Below are positions 23,077 through 32,178 of a DNA stretch of 57,026 nt, piece by piece. The position numbers were made by a program, and so were the translations under genes. This DNA comes from Gemmatimonadales bacterium (GTDB lineage: Bacteria; Gemmatimonadota; Gemmatimonadetes; Gemmatimonadales; GWC2-71-9): NCBI GenBank assembly GCA_036265815.1, contig DATAOI010000024.1, forward strand, positions 1-57,026. Direction: 5' to 3'. The notes under the pieces are model-generated. The model did not search any database. It worked only from the letters and a program-made list of their open reading frames with translations, and had not been told where the DNA came from. Numbering within the stretch: the stretch's first letter is position 1; each line of letters starts with the position of its first letter.

Positions 23077-24411
23077 ATGAGACCGGCCGGTCTGCTGCTG
23101 TTCCTCGCCTTGCCTCTCGAACTTCTCGCCGCCCAGCAGCCGCAGCCCGTCACCGCCGTTCGCGCCGGTGTCCTGATCGACGGCACCGGCAACGCTCCGA
23201 TCAGGAACGCCGTCATCCTGGTGCAAGGCGACCGGATCACCGGCCTGGGCCCCGGCCTGGCCATCCCCAAGGGCGCCACGGTGGTGGATCTCTCGGGTGA
23301 GACCGTGCTTCCCGGCTTCATCGACGCGCACGTGCACCTGATCGGCCGGACCATCGGCGACGGCGACTGGCAGCACTCCGGCGTCACCGAGCTGCCGAGC
23401 GAGCTGACGCTGCTGGGCGCTGCCCACGCGCAGCAGACGCTCGAGGCCGGCTTCACCATGGTCCGCATCGTCGGGGCGGACGGCTTCGCCGATCTGGGCC
23501 TGCGCAACGCCATCAACGCCGGCTGGGTGCCCGGCCCCAGGATCCTTGGTGCCGGCATCGCGCTGGGCGCCCGGGGCGGGCACTGCGACGGTACAGCCGG
23601 CTTCAATCCGGGGACCTTCGGCCATGAGGCCGGCTTCCAGGACGGCGTGGCCGATGGGGTCGATCAGGCGCGGAGCGGCGTGCGGTACATGGTGAAGTAC
23701 GGCGCCGATGTCATCAAGATCTGCGCGACGGGCGGCGTGCTCTCTCCCACCGACTCGGTCGGGTTGCAGCAGTACACCGAAGAGGAGATGCGCGCGATCG
23801 TGGAGACCGCGGCGATGCTCCGGCGCAAGGTCGCCGCCCACGCACATGGCACCGAAGGGATCAAGGCGGCCGTCCGCGCGGGCGTCGCCTCCATCGAGCA
23901 TGGATCGATGTTGGACGAGGAGGCCGTGCAGCTCATGAAACAGCACGGCACCTATCTGGTGCCGACCCTGCTCGCGGGCTTCACCGTCGAGTCGCTGGCC
24001 ACCGCGAAGAAGCTGCCGCCGGCCATCGCCGCCAAGGCGCTCGCCATCGCCCCCCGGATCCATCAATCATTCAAGCTGGCGCTCGATGGCGGGGTGAAGA
24101 TCGCCCTCGGGACCGACGCCGGGGTGATGCAGCACGGCACCAATGCCCGCGAGTTCGCGCTCATGGTGAAGTACGGCATGACGCCCATGCAGGCGATCCA
24201 GGCAGGCACGCTGAGCGCTGCCACGCTGCTCGGCCGGGACGCCGACGTGGGCTCGCTCCAGCGGGGCAAGCTGGCCGATCTGGTGGCGGTGAAGGGAGAT
24301 CCCCTCAAGGACATCACGGTGCTGCAGCATGTCGATTTCGTGATGAAGGGAGGGGCCGTGTTCAAGCAGAATGGCCGGCTGGAGCCGCGGAGCGACAGCT
24401 GGGTGCCCTGA
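23077..24411 (+). CDS. Secreted metal-dependent amidohydrolase (Xaa-Pro dipeptidase/imidazolonepropionase-like)
   Basis: The 444-residue protein has a signal peptide (LLLFLALPLELLAAQ). Amidohydrolase metal-ligand motifs are in order: DAHVHL after VLPGFI, a Lys in KYGADVIKIC, HAHG in VAAHAHGTEGI, IEHGS, and GTDAG near residue 345. The fold is a TIM barrel flanked by a small beta domain (VLIDGTGN at the N-terminus, LADLVAVKGDPLKDI at the C-terminus). Related proteins act on prolyl dipeptides or N-acyl amino acids. I chose the ATG at 23077 because it follows AGGAGA. The 162 bases upstream contain only weak short frames. Confidence 0.9.
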   Translation: MRPAGLLLFLALPLELLAAQQPQPVTAVRAGVLIDGTGNAPIRNAVILVQGDRITGLGPGLAIPKGATVVDLSGETVLPGFIDAHVHLIGRTIGDGDWQHSGVTELPSELTLLGAAHAQQTLEAGFTMVRIVGADGFADLGLRNAINAGWVPGPRILGAGIALGARGGHCDGTAGFNPGTFGHEAGFQDGVADGVDQARSGVRYMVKYGADVIKICATGGVLSPTDSVGLQQYTEEEMRAIVETAAMLRRKVAAHAHGTEGIKAAVRAGVASIEHGSMLDEEAVQLMKQHGTYLVPTLLAGFTVESLATAKKLPPAIAAKALAIAPRIHQSFKLALDGGVKIALGTDAGVMQHGTNAREFALMVKYGMTPMQAIQAGTLSAATLLGRDADVGSLQRGKLADLVAVKGDPLKDITVLQHVDFVMKGGAVFKQNGRLEPRSDSWVP

Positions 24412-24425
24412 GGGGCGAAACGAAC

Positions 24426-24454
24426 GCGGCGGGCCACTTCCGTGGGCCCGCCGC
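24426..24454. terminator. GC-rich hairpin between convergent genes
   Basis: GCGGCGGGCC (24426-24435) and GGCCCGCCGC (24445-24454) form a perfect 10-bp stem with a 9-base loop, 15 bases after the amidohydrolase stop and 30 bases before the end of the convergent VOC gene. It lacks a T-run. Confidence 0.55.
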
Positions 24455-24483
24455 GCCGTCTACGCTCTCGCTTCGCTTGGCTG

Positions 24484-24966
24484 CTACGACGCCGTCTGCA
24501 TCTGCGAGAAGAATTGCTCTCCCCTCTGCTGCAACTCCTCGGGAGTCAGATCTTCCTTGTGCTGGGCCAGCCACCAGTGGTGTCCGAACGGGTCCTCGAG
24601 GCAGCCGGTGCGGTCACCCCAGAACTGGTCGACAAGGGGCATGATCTCCTTGGCGCCGGCATCGACCGCGCGCTTCCAAGCCGCATCCACGTTCTCCCCA
24701 TAAACAAAGAAGCTGACCGGCGTGCCGCCGATCTGCCTGGGGCCCCTGGAGCCGTGCTCGGGCATCTCGTCGGTCAGCATGATGATCGAGTCGCCGACCT
24801 TGATCTCGGCGTGCATGATCTTCCCGTCAGGCCCGGGAAACCGCGTCAGTTCCTGCGCGCCCAACGCCTTCTTGTAGAAGTCGATAGCCTTTGCCGCGCC
24901 GGCCACGACGATGCTGGGTGTCACGGTGTGATACCCCTTGGGAATCGCCTGTGCTTTCTGAGCCAT
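24484..24966 (-). CDS. VOC family protein, PhnB/glyoxalase-like
   Basis: The 160-residue protein has the two beta-alpha-beta-beta-beta modules of the vicinal oxygen chelate fold: TPSIVVAGAAKAIDFYKKAL, HAEIKVGDSIIMLTDE, then VDAAWKRAVDAGAKEIMPLV and GDRTGCLEDPFGHHWWLA. The pattern is PhnB-like, a group of uncertain reaction often annotated as glyoxalase or bleomycin resistance. It is a single gene, divergent from the kinase gene at 25362. Confidence 0.88.
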   Translation of the reverse strand: MAQKAQAIPKGYHTVTPSIVVAGAAKAIDFYKKALGAQELTRFPGPDGKIMHAEIKVGDSIIMLTDEMPEHGSRGPRQIGGTPVSFFVYGENVDAAWKRAVDAGAKEIMPLVDQFWGDRTGCLEDPFGHHWWLAQHKEDLTPEELQQRGEQFFSQMQTAS

Positions 24967-25361
24967 GATGGTCTCCTACCGCAAAAAAGTGAGAGGGAGA
25001 ATATTGGAAGTTCGGGCCTGCCGAGCAACCCTCGGGCGTCTCGGATGTGAACGTGGAATGTCACAAAATGATCATCCCCGCGGATCCGATGTGAGCGATG
25101 AACAGCGATCATCCTCGCGCTATCGTGAGTTCCCACCCCCAGCGGATCTCCGCGACCGTGTGGCGGGTACCTGGGTGCATCGGGTAGGCGTCGCGAGCAG
25201 TCACCCGCAGCCGTGGCCGGAGTTCAAAATCTGGCCCTCCGACCGTGCCGGCCGTCGAGCTACGGGGCCCGGTGGAGGTGGCTGTCCCATGAGTCCGATG
25301 TATCTTTGCAGCATCCCGGCTCCTCTCTCGACACGGCTTCCACGAGGCTCACCCGGCCCCG
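24967..25361. other. Intergenic region between divergent VOC and kinase genes
   Basis: No convincing gene is seen in these 395 bases. Two imperfect direct copies of a composite element occur: CGGATGTGAACG (25042-25053) with GATCATCCCCGCG (25070-25082), and CCGATGTGAGCG (25086-25097) with GATCATCCTCGCG (25107-25119). TGTGA and TCACA also form an inverted pair 10 bases apart (around 25046-25065). These could be regulator sites for either gene. Confidence 0.35.
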
Positions 25362-28244
25362 ATGCCGTCGCTGCTGGAACATCTGCAGGATGCGGTCGCG
25401 CCAGCCTTCACGGTCGAGCACGAGATCGGCCGAGGCGGGATGGGCATCGTCTTTCTGGGTCACGACGTCGCCCTCGACCGCCCGGTGGCGATCAAGGTCC
25501 TCCAGCCCGAGCTCGCCTCCTACCACGCTGCGGCGCGTTTTCTTCGGGAAGCGCGCCTGCTGGCCAAGCTGAGCCATCCGAACATCGTTCCGATCCATCA
25601 GGTGGGCGAGAAGAACGGACTCTTCTACTACGTCATGGACTACATCCCCGGCGACACTGTGGCGGTGCGCCTGGAGCGCGGATTGATGAATCCGGCGGAG
25701 GTCGTGGCGCTGGGCGCCGATCTGCTGAGCGGCCTGGAGGCCGTCCACCGGTACGGCATCGTCCATCGTGACGTGAAGCCGTCCAACATCTTTCTCCTCC
25801 CGGACCGCGCCATCCTCGCCGACTTCGGCATCGCCCAGCCATCGTCCGATCCTGACACCACGCTGACAGGCCCCGGTGAAGTCGTCGGTACGCTCCGGTA
25901 CATGGCGCCCGAGCAGCGGGTGGGGAGCGAACGAGTCAACCACCGGGCAGACCTCTATGCAACCGGTGTCGTCCTGTATGAGGCGCTCACCGGCCGAGTG
26001 CCTCGCCTTCCGGGACACGAGAGCATCAACTGGTCGGGCATCCCGATGGACCGGCGCCGGGTCTTGCGGCGAGCTCTGGAGCCCGATGCCTCGCGGCGAT
26101 GGGAGAGCGCCCGGGCGTTCAGGGCAGCGCTGATTCATCCCCGCCTCTTGCGCGCGCGCATGGGCATAGCAGGCCTCGGCGCCTTCGTCGGAATCATGCT
26201 GACGGTCTGGCTCACGGGCGAGGCCAAGCCGGTTGCGCCTTCGGTTCCGGCCGACCTCGCGGTATTGCCGTTTGAGAGTTTCCCCGCAGGACGGAGCAGC
26301 AGCGATAGCATCGGCGGCACGGGACGCGAGCTCTCCCGCTACACCGGGGACCGCCTGCAATGGTTCACCCGCTGGCGGTTCCAGCCCAGCTCCCGCACCT
26401 TCGCCTGGGCCGACTCGGTGGCTCCGGCCGAGCGGCCGGAGCGCGCACCGCGGGAGCTCAAGGCCGCCTACATCGCGGGCGGGCGGCTGGTCGAATTCGG
26501 TGGCGGTCTCGTGCTGGAGCTCACCATTCGGGACTCCTCGGGCAGGGCGCTGAACCCGACTCCGATGCGAGTGGCTGGGCAGCCTGACGACCTGCCGGCC
26601 TGGAGCCAGCAGGTGGCCGACTCGATTGTCGGCCGGGCGTTTCCGGAGCTTGCCGCACGATTCAGGGAGTTGAGCCGGCGCACCAGCGCCGACACCCGTG
26701 CGTACGACGAGTACTTCAAGGGCGAGGACGCGTTCCAGCGTGACGCCTACGACGAGGCCGACGGCTACTACCGTCGCGCCCTCCAGCGGGATCCCGCCTT
26801 CGTGGAGGCCGCGCTGCGGCTCGCCATCGTGCGGCGGTTCCGGCGGGTGCCGTTCGAGGCCGACCTCAAGGCGCTGTATGATGTGAGCGGGAACGAGCTC
26901 CCGGAGCAGCACCGGCAATTGATCGAGGCGCTGCTCGAGCCCGATCTCGATCGCCGCTTCGAGCGTTACCGCCAGGTGGTGGCGGCGTTTCCCACCGATC
27001 CGACAGTCCGATTCGTTTACGCCGATGAGTTGTTCCATCGCGGCCCCCTCGTCGGTGTTCCGCTCGACAGCGCCGTCGCCGAGCTGAAGCGCTTGACGAT
27101 GCTGCACGCCGACCTGGAGCAGGCCCCGACCTACGATCATCTGCTCTGGGGACACTTGCGCCTCGGCCGGCGAGCGGACGCGGACTCCAGCCTGCGCGAG
27201 CGGTTGCGCATCCCGTTCTCGGGCGAGGCCGAGGAGGCGCGCCGGCGGCGTTTTCTCCAGCTCGCCTATGACGAGCGGTTTCGGCCTGCCGTCGCATGGG
27301 TCAAGTACCGCTGGTTGCGGCTCTGGACCGATTCGACGATGCTCGATGGGATGCAACGGTACGCCCGGTTGGGGAATGCATTCGACCTTCCTCGTGCCCA
27401 GCTGATTCTCGGCGGGATCCTCGCGCAGAAGGGAAAGAGTTTGCCGGCGCGCGCGAGCGGCCAGCGTGCTCAGGGGCTCGCCCTTATGCTCCTGGGCCGG
27501 CCCGCCGAGGCGATGGGCCATCTCGACAGTGCAGTGATCTGGCTGGCACAGCCGGACAGCGCGTTGGAGCGCGCGGAGTGGCGCATCCTGCCGGCCATGC
27601 TCGGGCTGCCGTTGTGGGCGTCGACCGATCGGGACACGAGCATTGCTCGGCTGGAGGCGCTGAGTCGAGCCGGAGACCCAAGCGCCCGGCCAGCGTGGGC
27701 GCTGGCTCTGGAGGCCACCCGTACGGGCGACACCAGCCGCGCGGCCCGCTGGGCCGATCTGGTGGATCGGGCGGCCCCTGGCCATCGGGGCGCGGCGCGT
27801 CTCGCCCTCGAGCTTGCCGCGGTCCGCGCGGCGTCACGGGGCCGACTGGATTCCGCGCTTACGCTCTCCGCGCCGCTCCTCGCCTACGACTCCAGCGGCG
27901 TGGTCGACGATCCCTTCGCCCGGGCGGTGCTGCACTGGGAGCGCGGCCACTGGTTTCTCGCCCTGGGCGATACCGCGAAGGCCGACCGCGAGCTGCTCTG
28001 GTACGAGAACTCCGATTCGGGCATCGAGGGCTGGCTGCACAGCGAGGTACAACCCGGCGAGGTTGACGCGGTGACCAGCGGCGTGGTCCGGCTGTTCCGC
28101 GGCCGGCTCGCCATGGCGCGTCACGACACCGCCCGAGCGTGCGGATTCGTACCCCGGGTTGCCGAGCTGTGGGCCGCCGCCGAGCCGCCCTATGCTGCGC
28201 TGCTGGGCGAGGCCCGGACGCTCGCCAAGAGCTGCGACCAATGA
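25362..28244 (+). CDS. Ser/Thr protein kinase with TolB-like and TPR domains
   Basis: The 960-residue protein has its kinase domain at residues 17-260: GRGGMGIVF (23-31), Lys45, HRDVKPSN (135-142), DFG (154-156) and MAPEQ (181-185). One transmembrane helix is at about 267-285. A TolB/FlgO-like segment follows (starting LAVLPFESF near 298), and then about 500 residues of TPR-like helices (YDEADGYYRRALQRDPAFVE). The C-terminal part should face the periplasm and act as sensor or scaffold. The stop overlaps the ATG of a BTAD-type regulator (ATGA, 28241-28244), so that regulator is a candidate substrate. No clear ribosome binding site is seen before the ATG. Confidence 0.9.
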   Translation: MPSLLEHLQDAVAPAFTVEHEIGRGGMGIVFLGHDVALDRPVAIKVLQPELASYHAAARFLREARLLAKLSHPNIVPIHQVGEKNGLFYYVMDYIPGDTVAVRLERGLMNPAEVVALGADLLSGLEAVHRYGIVHRDVKPSNIFLLPDRAILADFGIAQPSSDPDTTLTGPGEVVGTLRYMAPEQRVGSERVNHRADLYATGVVLYEALTGRVPRLPGHESINWSGIPMDRRRVLRRALEPDASRRWESARAFRAALIHPRLLRARMGIAGLGAFVGIMLTVWLTGEAKPVAPSVPADLAVLPFESFPAGRSSSDSIGGTGRELSRYTGDRLQWFTRWRFQPSSRTFAWADSVAPAERPERAPRELKAAYIAGGRLVEFGGGLVLELTIRDSSGRALNPTPMRVAGQPDDLPAWSQQVADSIVGRAFPELAARFRELSRRTSADTRAYDEYFKGEDAFQRDAYDEADGYYRRALQRDPAFVEAALRLAIVRRFRRVPFEADLKALYDVSGNELPEQHRQLIEALLEPDLDRRFERYRQVVAAFPTDPTVRFVYADELFHRGPLVGVPLDSAVAELKRLTMLHADLEQAPTYDHLLWGHLRLGRRADADSSLRERLRIPFSGEAEEARRRRFLQLAYDERFRPAVAWVKYRWLRLWTDSTMLDGMQRYARLGNAFDLPRAQLILGGILAQKGKSLPARASGQRAQGLALMLLGRPAEAMGHLDSAVIWLAQPDSALERAEWRILPAMLGLPLWASTDRDTSIARLEALSRAGDPSARPAWALALEATRTGDTSRAARWADLVDRAAPGHRGAARLALELAAVRAASRGRLDSALTLSAPLLAYDSSGVVDDPFARAVLHWERGHWFLALGDTAKADRELLWYENSDSGIEGWLHSEVQPGEVDAVTSGVVRLFRGRLAMARHDTARACGFVPRVAELWAAAEPPYAALLGEARTLAKSCDQ

Positions 28245-30166
28245 TCAGCTGCCGCACCCTGGGCCCGATCGAAGTCCTGGTGGACGATGCCCCCGCACCG
28301 CCTGAGCTGCTCTGGCGCAAGCACCTGGGCCTGCTGCTCTATCTCGCGCGGTCCGTCCCGAAGGCGCGCACCCGCGACCACATCATCGGTCTCCTCTGGC
28401 CCGACCGCCCCGACGCGTCCGCCCGCCATTCGCTCAACGAGGCGATCCGGGTGCTGCGGCGGTTCACCGGAGAGGAGGGAGTGGTGTCGAGCGGCGGGCA
28501 GATCCGGCTCCTGCCGGGGACGGTGCAGCTCGATCTGGACGAGCTGACCCGCTCCATCTCGGAGGAAGACTGGGCCACGGCGACTGGCATGATCGCCGGC
28601 GAGTTCATGGAGGGCTTTACCCTGCCGGGTGCCTCGGCGTTCGAGGATTGGCTTGCGGCGGAGCGGGAGCACTGGCGGACTCAGTCGGTGAACGTGCTGG
28701 TTCAGCAGGCCGACGAGTTGGAGCGCAACGGGCGAGTGGGCGACGGCGCGAGCTGCGCGCTGCGCGCGCTGGGACTCGACCCGCGCTCGGAGCGCGCCAT
28801 CCGAAGCGCCATGCGCTGTCTCGCGCTGGCCGGCGACCGGACCGAAGCGCTGCAGCGCTACGAGAGCTTCCAGGCGAGACTCAAGGCCGATCTCGGGGCG
28901 ATGCCGGAGGCGGCCACCAAGGCGCTGGCGGACCGGATCCGGCAGGAGCGGAGCGTGCGGCCGCCAGGCGCCACGACCGACTCGGCCCGTGCGACCGAGG
29001 CCGGCGGGCGGGCCCCGCTGGTGGGCCGCGAATCCGAGCTGCGCGCGCTCCTGGACGTCGCGAACGCCTGCTTTCGCGACCGGCGACCCGCCGTGCTGGT
29101 GGTGGGGGGCGACACTGGTGCCGGCAAGACCCGTCTGGTGGAAGAGCTTGCCTCCCGGCTCCGGCTGGAGGGCGTCACGGTGTGCCTGGCCCGGGCGGTC
29201 GAGGCCGACCGGGAGCAGGCGAGCGGCGCACTGCTCGCGCTGGCCCGCGGCGCGCTGGTCGACGCGCCGGGTGTCGCGGGGGCGCAGGCCGGATCGATCG
29301 CCCTGCTGGCACAGCTCCTTCCCGAATGGCAGGAGCGCTTCCCCCAGGCCCACGGTGCCGGCCCTCCTCGCTCCCTGGCACAGGCGCTCGGGGACGTGGT
29401 CCGGGCCGCGGCGGAAGAGCGTCCGCTCCTGCTGGCGATCGATGACGCGCACTGGCTGGACCACGATTCGGCGCTGGCGCTGAGCGCGCTGGTGCGGGAT
29501 CTCGCCACGGTACCGATGGCGTTGCTGCTGGCGGTCCAGCCGCGCTGGCCGCGGCCCGAGCTGGACGAGCTCAGCGCCCGCATCGGTCGGGACGCGGGGG
29601 GATTGGCGGTGTCGCTGTCGCCGCTGGGGCGCGAGCCGCTCCGCTCCCTCGCCCGTCACCTGCTGCCGGACTACACCGGCATCGAGCTCGACCGGGTGGT
29701 CCGGCGGGTCAGCATGGACTCCGCGGGCCTGCCGCTCCTGGCCGTCGAGCTGCTCCGCGCGGTCGCGGTGGGGCTCGATCTGGGGAACGTCACCAGCGTA
29801 TGGCCCGAGCCCTCCAGGACGCTGGATCAGACGTTGCCCGGCGGTCTGCCCGAGGCGGTCGTGGCCGCGCTCCGAGTGACCTTCCGCCGGCTGAGTCCTG
29901 GCGCCCAGCGAGTGCTGGCCGCGGCGGCCGCGATCGGTGACCGGGTGCGGGCCGATCAGCTCGCCCGGGCCACCCAGCTTCCGCTGGCGGAGGTCACGGC
30001 CAGGCTGGATGAGCTGGAGTGGCACCAGTGGCTGACCTCGGACCCGCGGGGTTACGGGTTCACCGCCCGGCTGGTTCGCGACGTCATCTCCCGCGACATG
30101 CTGACCGCGGGCCAGCGCCAGCGTATTCGCGAAGCCCTGGCGGCCGACGGCGCGCCGGCGCGCTAG
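28241..30166 (+). CDS. SARP/BTAD-type regulator with AAA ATPase domain
   Basis: The 641-residue protein has an N-terminal winged-helix (RKHLGLLLYLARSVPKARTR, LLWPDRPDASARHSLNEAIR; about residues 1-95). A bacterial transcriptional activator domain of helical repeats follows (about 96-235), then a signal-transduction ATPase with Walker A GDTGAGKT (290-297) after LVGRESELRALL, and Walker B LLLAIDDAHWLD near residue 400. The C-terminal TPR array found in AfsR-like proteins is absent; the coupled kinase upstream carries TPRs instead. Activators of this kind bind direct repeats near promoters. It is coupled to the kinase by ATGA and its end overlaps the convergent aldehyde dehydrogenase by four bases. 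Confidence 0.88.
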   Translation: MISCRTLGPIEVLVDDAPAPPELLWRKHLGLLLYLARSVPKARTRDHIIGLLWPDRPDASARHSLNEAIRVLRRFTGEEGVVSSGGQIRLLPGTVQLDLDELTRSISEEDWATATGMIAGEFMEGFTLPGASAFEDWLAAEREHWRTQSVNVLVQQADELERNGRVGDGASCALRALGLDPRSERAIRSAMRCLALAGDRTEALQRYESFQARLKADLGAMPEAATKALADRIRQERSVRPPGATTDSARATEAGGRAPLVGRESELRALLDVANACFRDRRPAVLVVGGDTGAGKTRLVEELASRLRLEGVTVCLARAVEADREQASGALLALARGALVDAPGVAGAQAGSIALLAQLLPEWQERFPQAHGAGPPRSLAQALGDVVRAAAEERPLLLAIDDAHWLDHDSALALSALVRDLATVPMALLLAVQPRWPRPELDELSARIGRDAGGLAVSLSPLGREPLRSLARHLLPDYTGIELDRVVRRVSMDSAGLPLLAVELLRAVAVGLDLGNVTSVWPEPSRTLDQTLPGGLPEAVVAALRVTFRRLSPGAQRVLAAAAAIGDRVRADQLARATQLPLAEVTARLDELEWHQWLTSDPRGYGFTARLVRDVISRDMLTAGQRQRIREALAADGAPAR

Positions 30167-31917
30167 GCTCGCATCGCCGCTGCCACCACCCCTGGAACCT
30201 TGGCCCAGCTCGCCGTCTGCTCCAATACGGTGAGCCGCCGGAGCAAGGTGTGCGCGGTGCGATGGCTGGGAAAGGTCACCGGCTTGGGCATGATGGTGAC
30301 CGGATGGCGCAAGACGGTTTTCTCTATGCCCTCGAGCATGGGGGTGTTATGCACCCATCCGCTGCCACTCTGGATATCCGCCGGAGACGAGCTCGGATGG
30401 CCGCCCCACGGCGGGGTGCCCAACGCGAAACTCAGTCCGGTCCACGCATTGAGCGCGACGGAACCGTACCGCAGCCGACTGATGGCCTGCTCCACGGCCT
30501 GGCCGAGGCGCGGGTCCTTGAGCGTCTTGGGGTGCACCACCACGGTCGCCGCGAGTGTTCCCCAAACCCGGTTGTTGGCAAAATCTACGGCGCGCTCCAG
30601 GTACTCGATCGGATCGTCGCTGCCGACCGCCGTCTCCGACAGCACCGCGCAGAGCGGCTCGCCGGAGAACGCCGGCTCGGCCGAGTCCATCGGATCGAGG
30701 CCAGACAGCAGCGTCCACGGAAGCTGACCTTGGCCGGCTCGGCCGATCGTTCGCACCGCCTGGCGGTCCTGGGTGAATCGCTGCCACCGCTCCTCGGCTC
30801 CGGGATAGTAGGCCTGGCGCGTCGGGGTGGCGGCCAGCACGCGCTCGATGGCGGAGAGGAGGCGTGCCCGTCCGGTCCACCCCTTGGCTGAGAGGACGAG
30901 CTTCGCAGAATTACAGTTGAATGAGGCGTTGTGTACCATCGCCCCGGCGATCGCTTCCGCCTGGAACGCGAGATCCTTATCGCGGTAAGGGCCCGGAATG
31001 ACGAGCACGGGCGAAACGTTCCCCAACTCCGCCGTGACCGGCTTGGTCAGAACTGGTGTATTGCGTACTTTCCGCGCCTCCCGCTCGGGACCAGGCGGGC
31101 CCCATACCAGCGCATCGTATGTCTGAGCCGATCCGGTGAGATGGATTTCGTCGATGCCAGGATGTCTGGCAAGATAGGCGCCCCCCTCCGCGCCCCCGTA
31201 CGCCACCGCGAGGAATCCTCGCGCGATCGGCTCGGCAAACGCCTCCTCCAAGTACGGTCCATGGTAGGAATTGACCGGGCTCATCTTGAGGAGGCAGACC
31301 TTTCCCTCGTTGAACATCTTGCTGATCACGTCCATGGCCGGGATCATCGTGAGATTGCCCGGGCCGAGGACCAGCACGGTTCGACCCTGGTGCCAAGGGG
31401 CCTTGTAGAAGCTCGCGCGGGAACGTTGCATCGTCTCCGCGGTCACCCCGGCGTTGGTGTGGACTTCCGCCGAGATTCCGGAGAAGAGCACCCCGTCAAT
31501 GCCGTTGGCAGGGAAAACCCGGATGGAGAGCCGCCCGTCGACGGTTTCGCTCACCGGACCGATCGGTGTGTTGCCGGTCCGCTGAAGCGCGTGGAGCGAC
31601 TCGGTGATGAGGCGCAGGTGACGCACGACGCACCACGGATTCGTCCACTCTTCACCCTCCGCGGGCGTGCCGAGCGGGAGGCCCTTGGCCGCGCAGGCCG
31701 CGTGAACGCTTCGCTCGGCAATGGCGAGATAGCCCGCCTGCATGCTGCGAGCGAGGGCAATCCGATCCGCCAACGAGAGTTTGGCGAAGACCGGAGCGCC
31801 CTCGCCAAGCCGGGCGACCATGCTATCAAGTAGTCGGTCGGCGGTCGGCCGCGGGGGCTGCGCGGCGCGGGCCGGGTCCGCCGCCGACGGACTGTCCTTG
31901 AGGCCATGGGGGCTCAT
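30163..31917 (-). CDS. Aldehyde dehydrogenase superfamily protein, long form
   Basis: The 584-residue protein is longer than the usual 480-500. The catalytic core shows the nucleophile region NASFNCNSAKLVL and the preceding TAELGNVSPVLVIPG containing the general-base Glu. Cofactor and C-terminal segments are also visible (LVLGPGNLTMIPAMDVISKM, LTGSAQTYDALV, NAWTGLSFALGTPPWGG). About 90 N-terminal residues precede the core. The ATG at 31917 has AAGGAG upstream. It is flanked by two kinase/BTAD-regulator modules and may be one of their targets. Substrate unknown. Confidence 0.87.
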   Translation of the reverse strand: MSPHGLKDSPSAADPARAAQPPRPTADRLLDSMVARLGEGAPVFAKLSLADRIALARSMQAGYLAIAERSVHAACAAKGLPLGTPAEGEEWTNPWCVVRHLRLITESLHALQRTGNTPIGPVSETVDGRLSIRVFPANGIDGVLFSGISAEVHTNAGVTAETMQRSRASFYKAPWHQGRTVLVLGPGNLTMIPAMDVISKMFNEGKVCLLKMSPVNSYHGPYLEEAFAEPIARGFLAVAYGGAEGGAYLARHPGIDEIHLTGSAQTYDALVWGPPGPEREARKVRNTPVLTKPVTAELGNVSPVLVIPGPYRDKDLAFQAEAIAGAMVHNASFNCNSAKLVLSAKGWTGRARLLSAIERVLAATPTRQAYYPGAEERWQRFTQDRQAVRTIGRAGQGQLPWTLLSGLDPMDSAEPAFSGEPLCAVLSETAVGSDDPIEYLERAVDFANNRVWGTLAATVVVHPKTLKDPRLGQAVEQAISRLRYGSVALNAWTGLSFALGTPPWGGHPSSSPADIQSGSGWVHNTPMLEGIEKTVLRHPVTIMPKPVTFPSHRTAHTLLRRLTVLEQTASWAKVPGVVAAAMRA

Positions 31918-32096
31918 CGGATGCTCCTTCGTGTCGAGTGATGGACATAACCGACGTGGCGTCGCTCCCTTGATTCGCGAGAACCAGGTTGCTGGCACGC
32001 GCCCAGCATACACTATACGAGTCAGATATTCCTCAGATGGCCGGCTGCCGGGGTTTCCCCCCCAGCCCTTCTGGACCGAGACGAGAGGGATTTGGG

Positions 32097-32125
32097 TTGC
32101 CTCGCGTCGTACCGGCACGTAGTAT
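32097..32125 (+). promoter_or_regulatory. Candidate promoter of the BTAD regulator/kinase pair
   Basis: TTGCCT (32097-32102), a 17-base spacer and TAGTAT (32120-32125). This would give a leader of about 45 bases before the ATG at 32179. Confidence 0.35.
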
Positions 32126-32178
32126 AAACCATTGACCCACATGCACATCAGCTAAGCCTCAGTGGGGCCAGATCTCCG

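Noticed and set aside
25046-25065. TGTGA/TCACA pair resembling a CRP site
   Set aside because: The half-sites are 10 bases apart rather than the 6 expected for CRP-type sites.
25260-27785. 841-codon open frame antisense to the kinase gene
   Set aside because: It is antisense to a well-supported kinase/TPR gene, is rich in Arg/Pro/Gly/His without domain motifs, and is expected from high GC at third positions.
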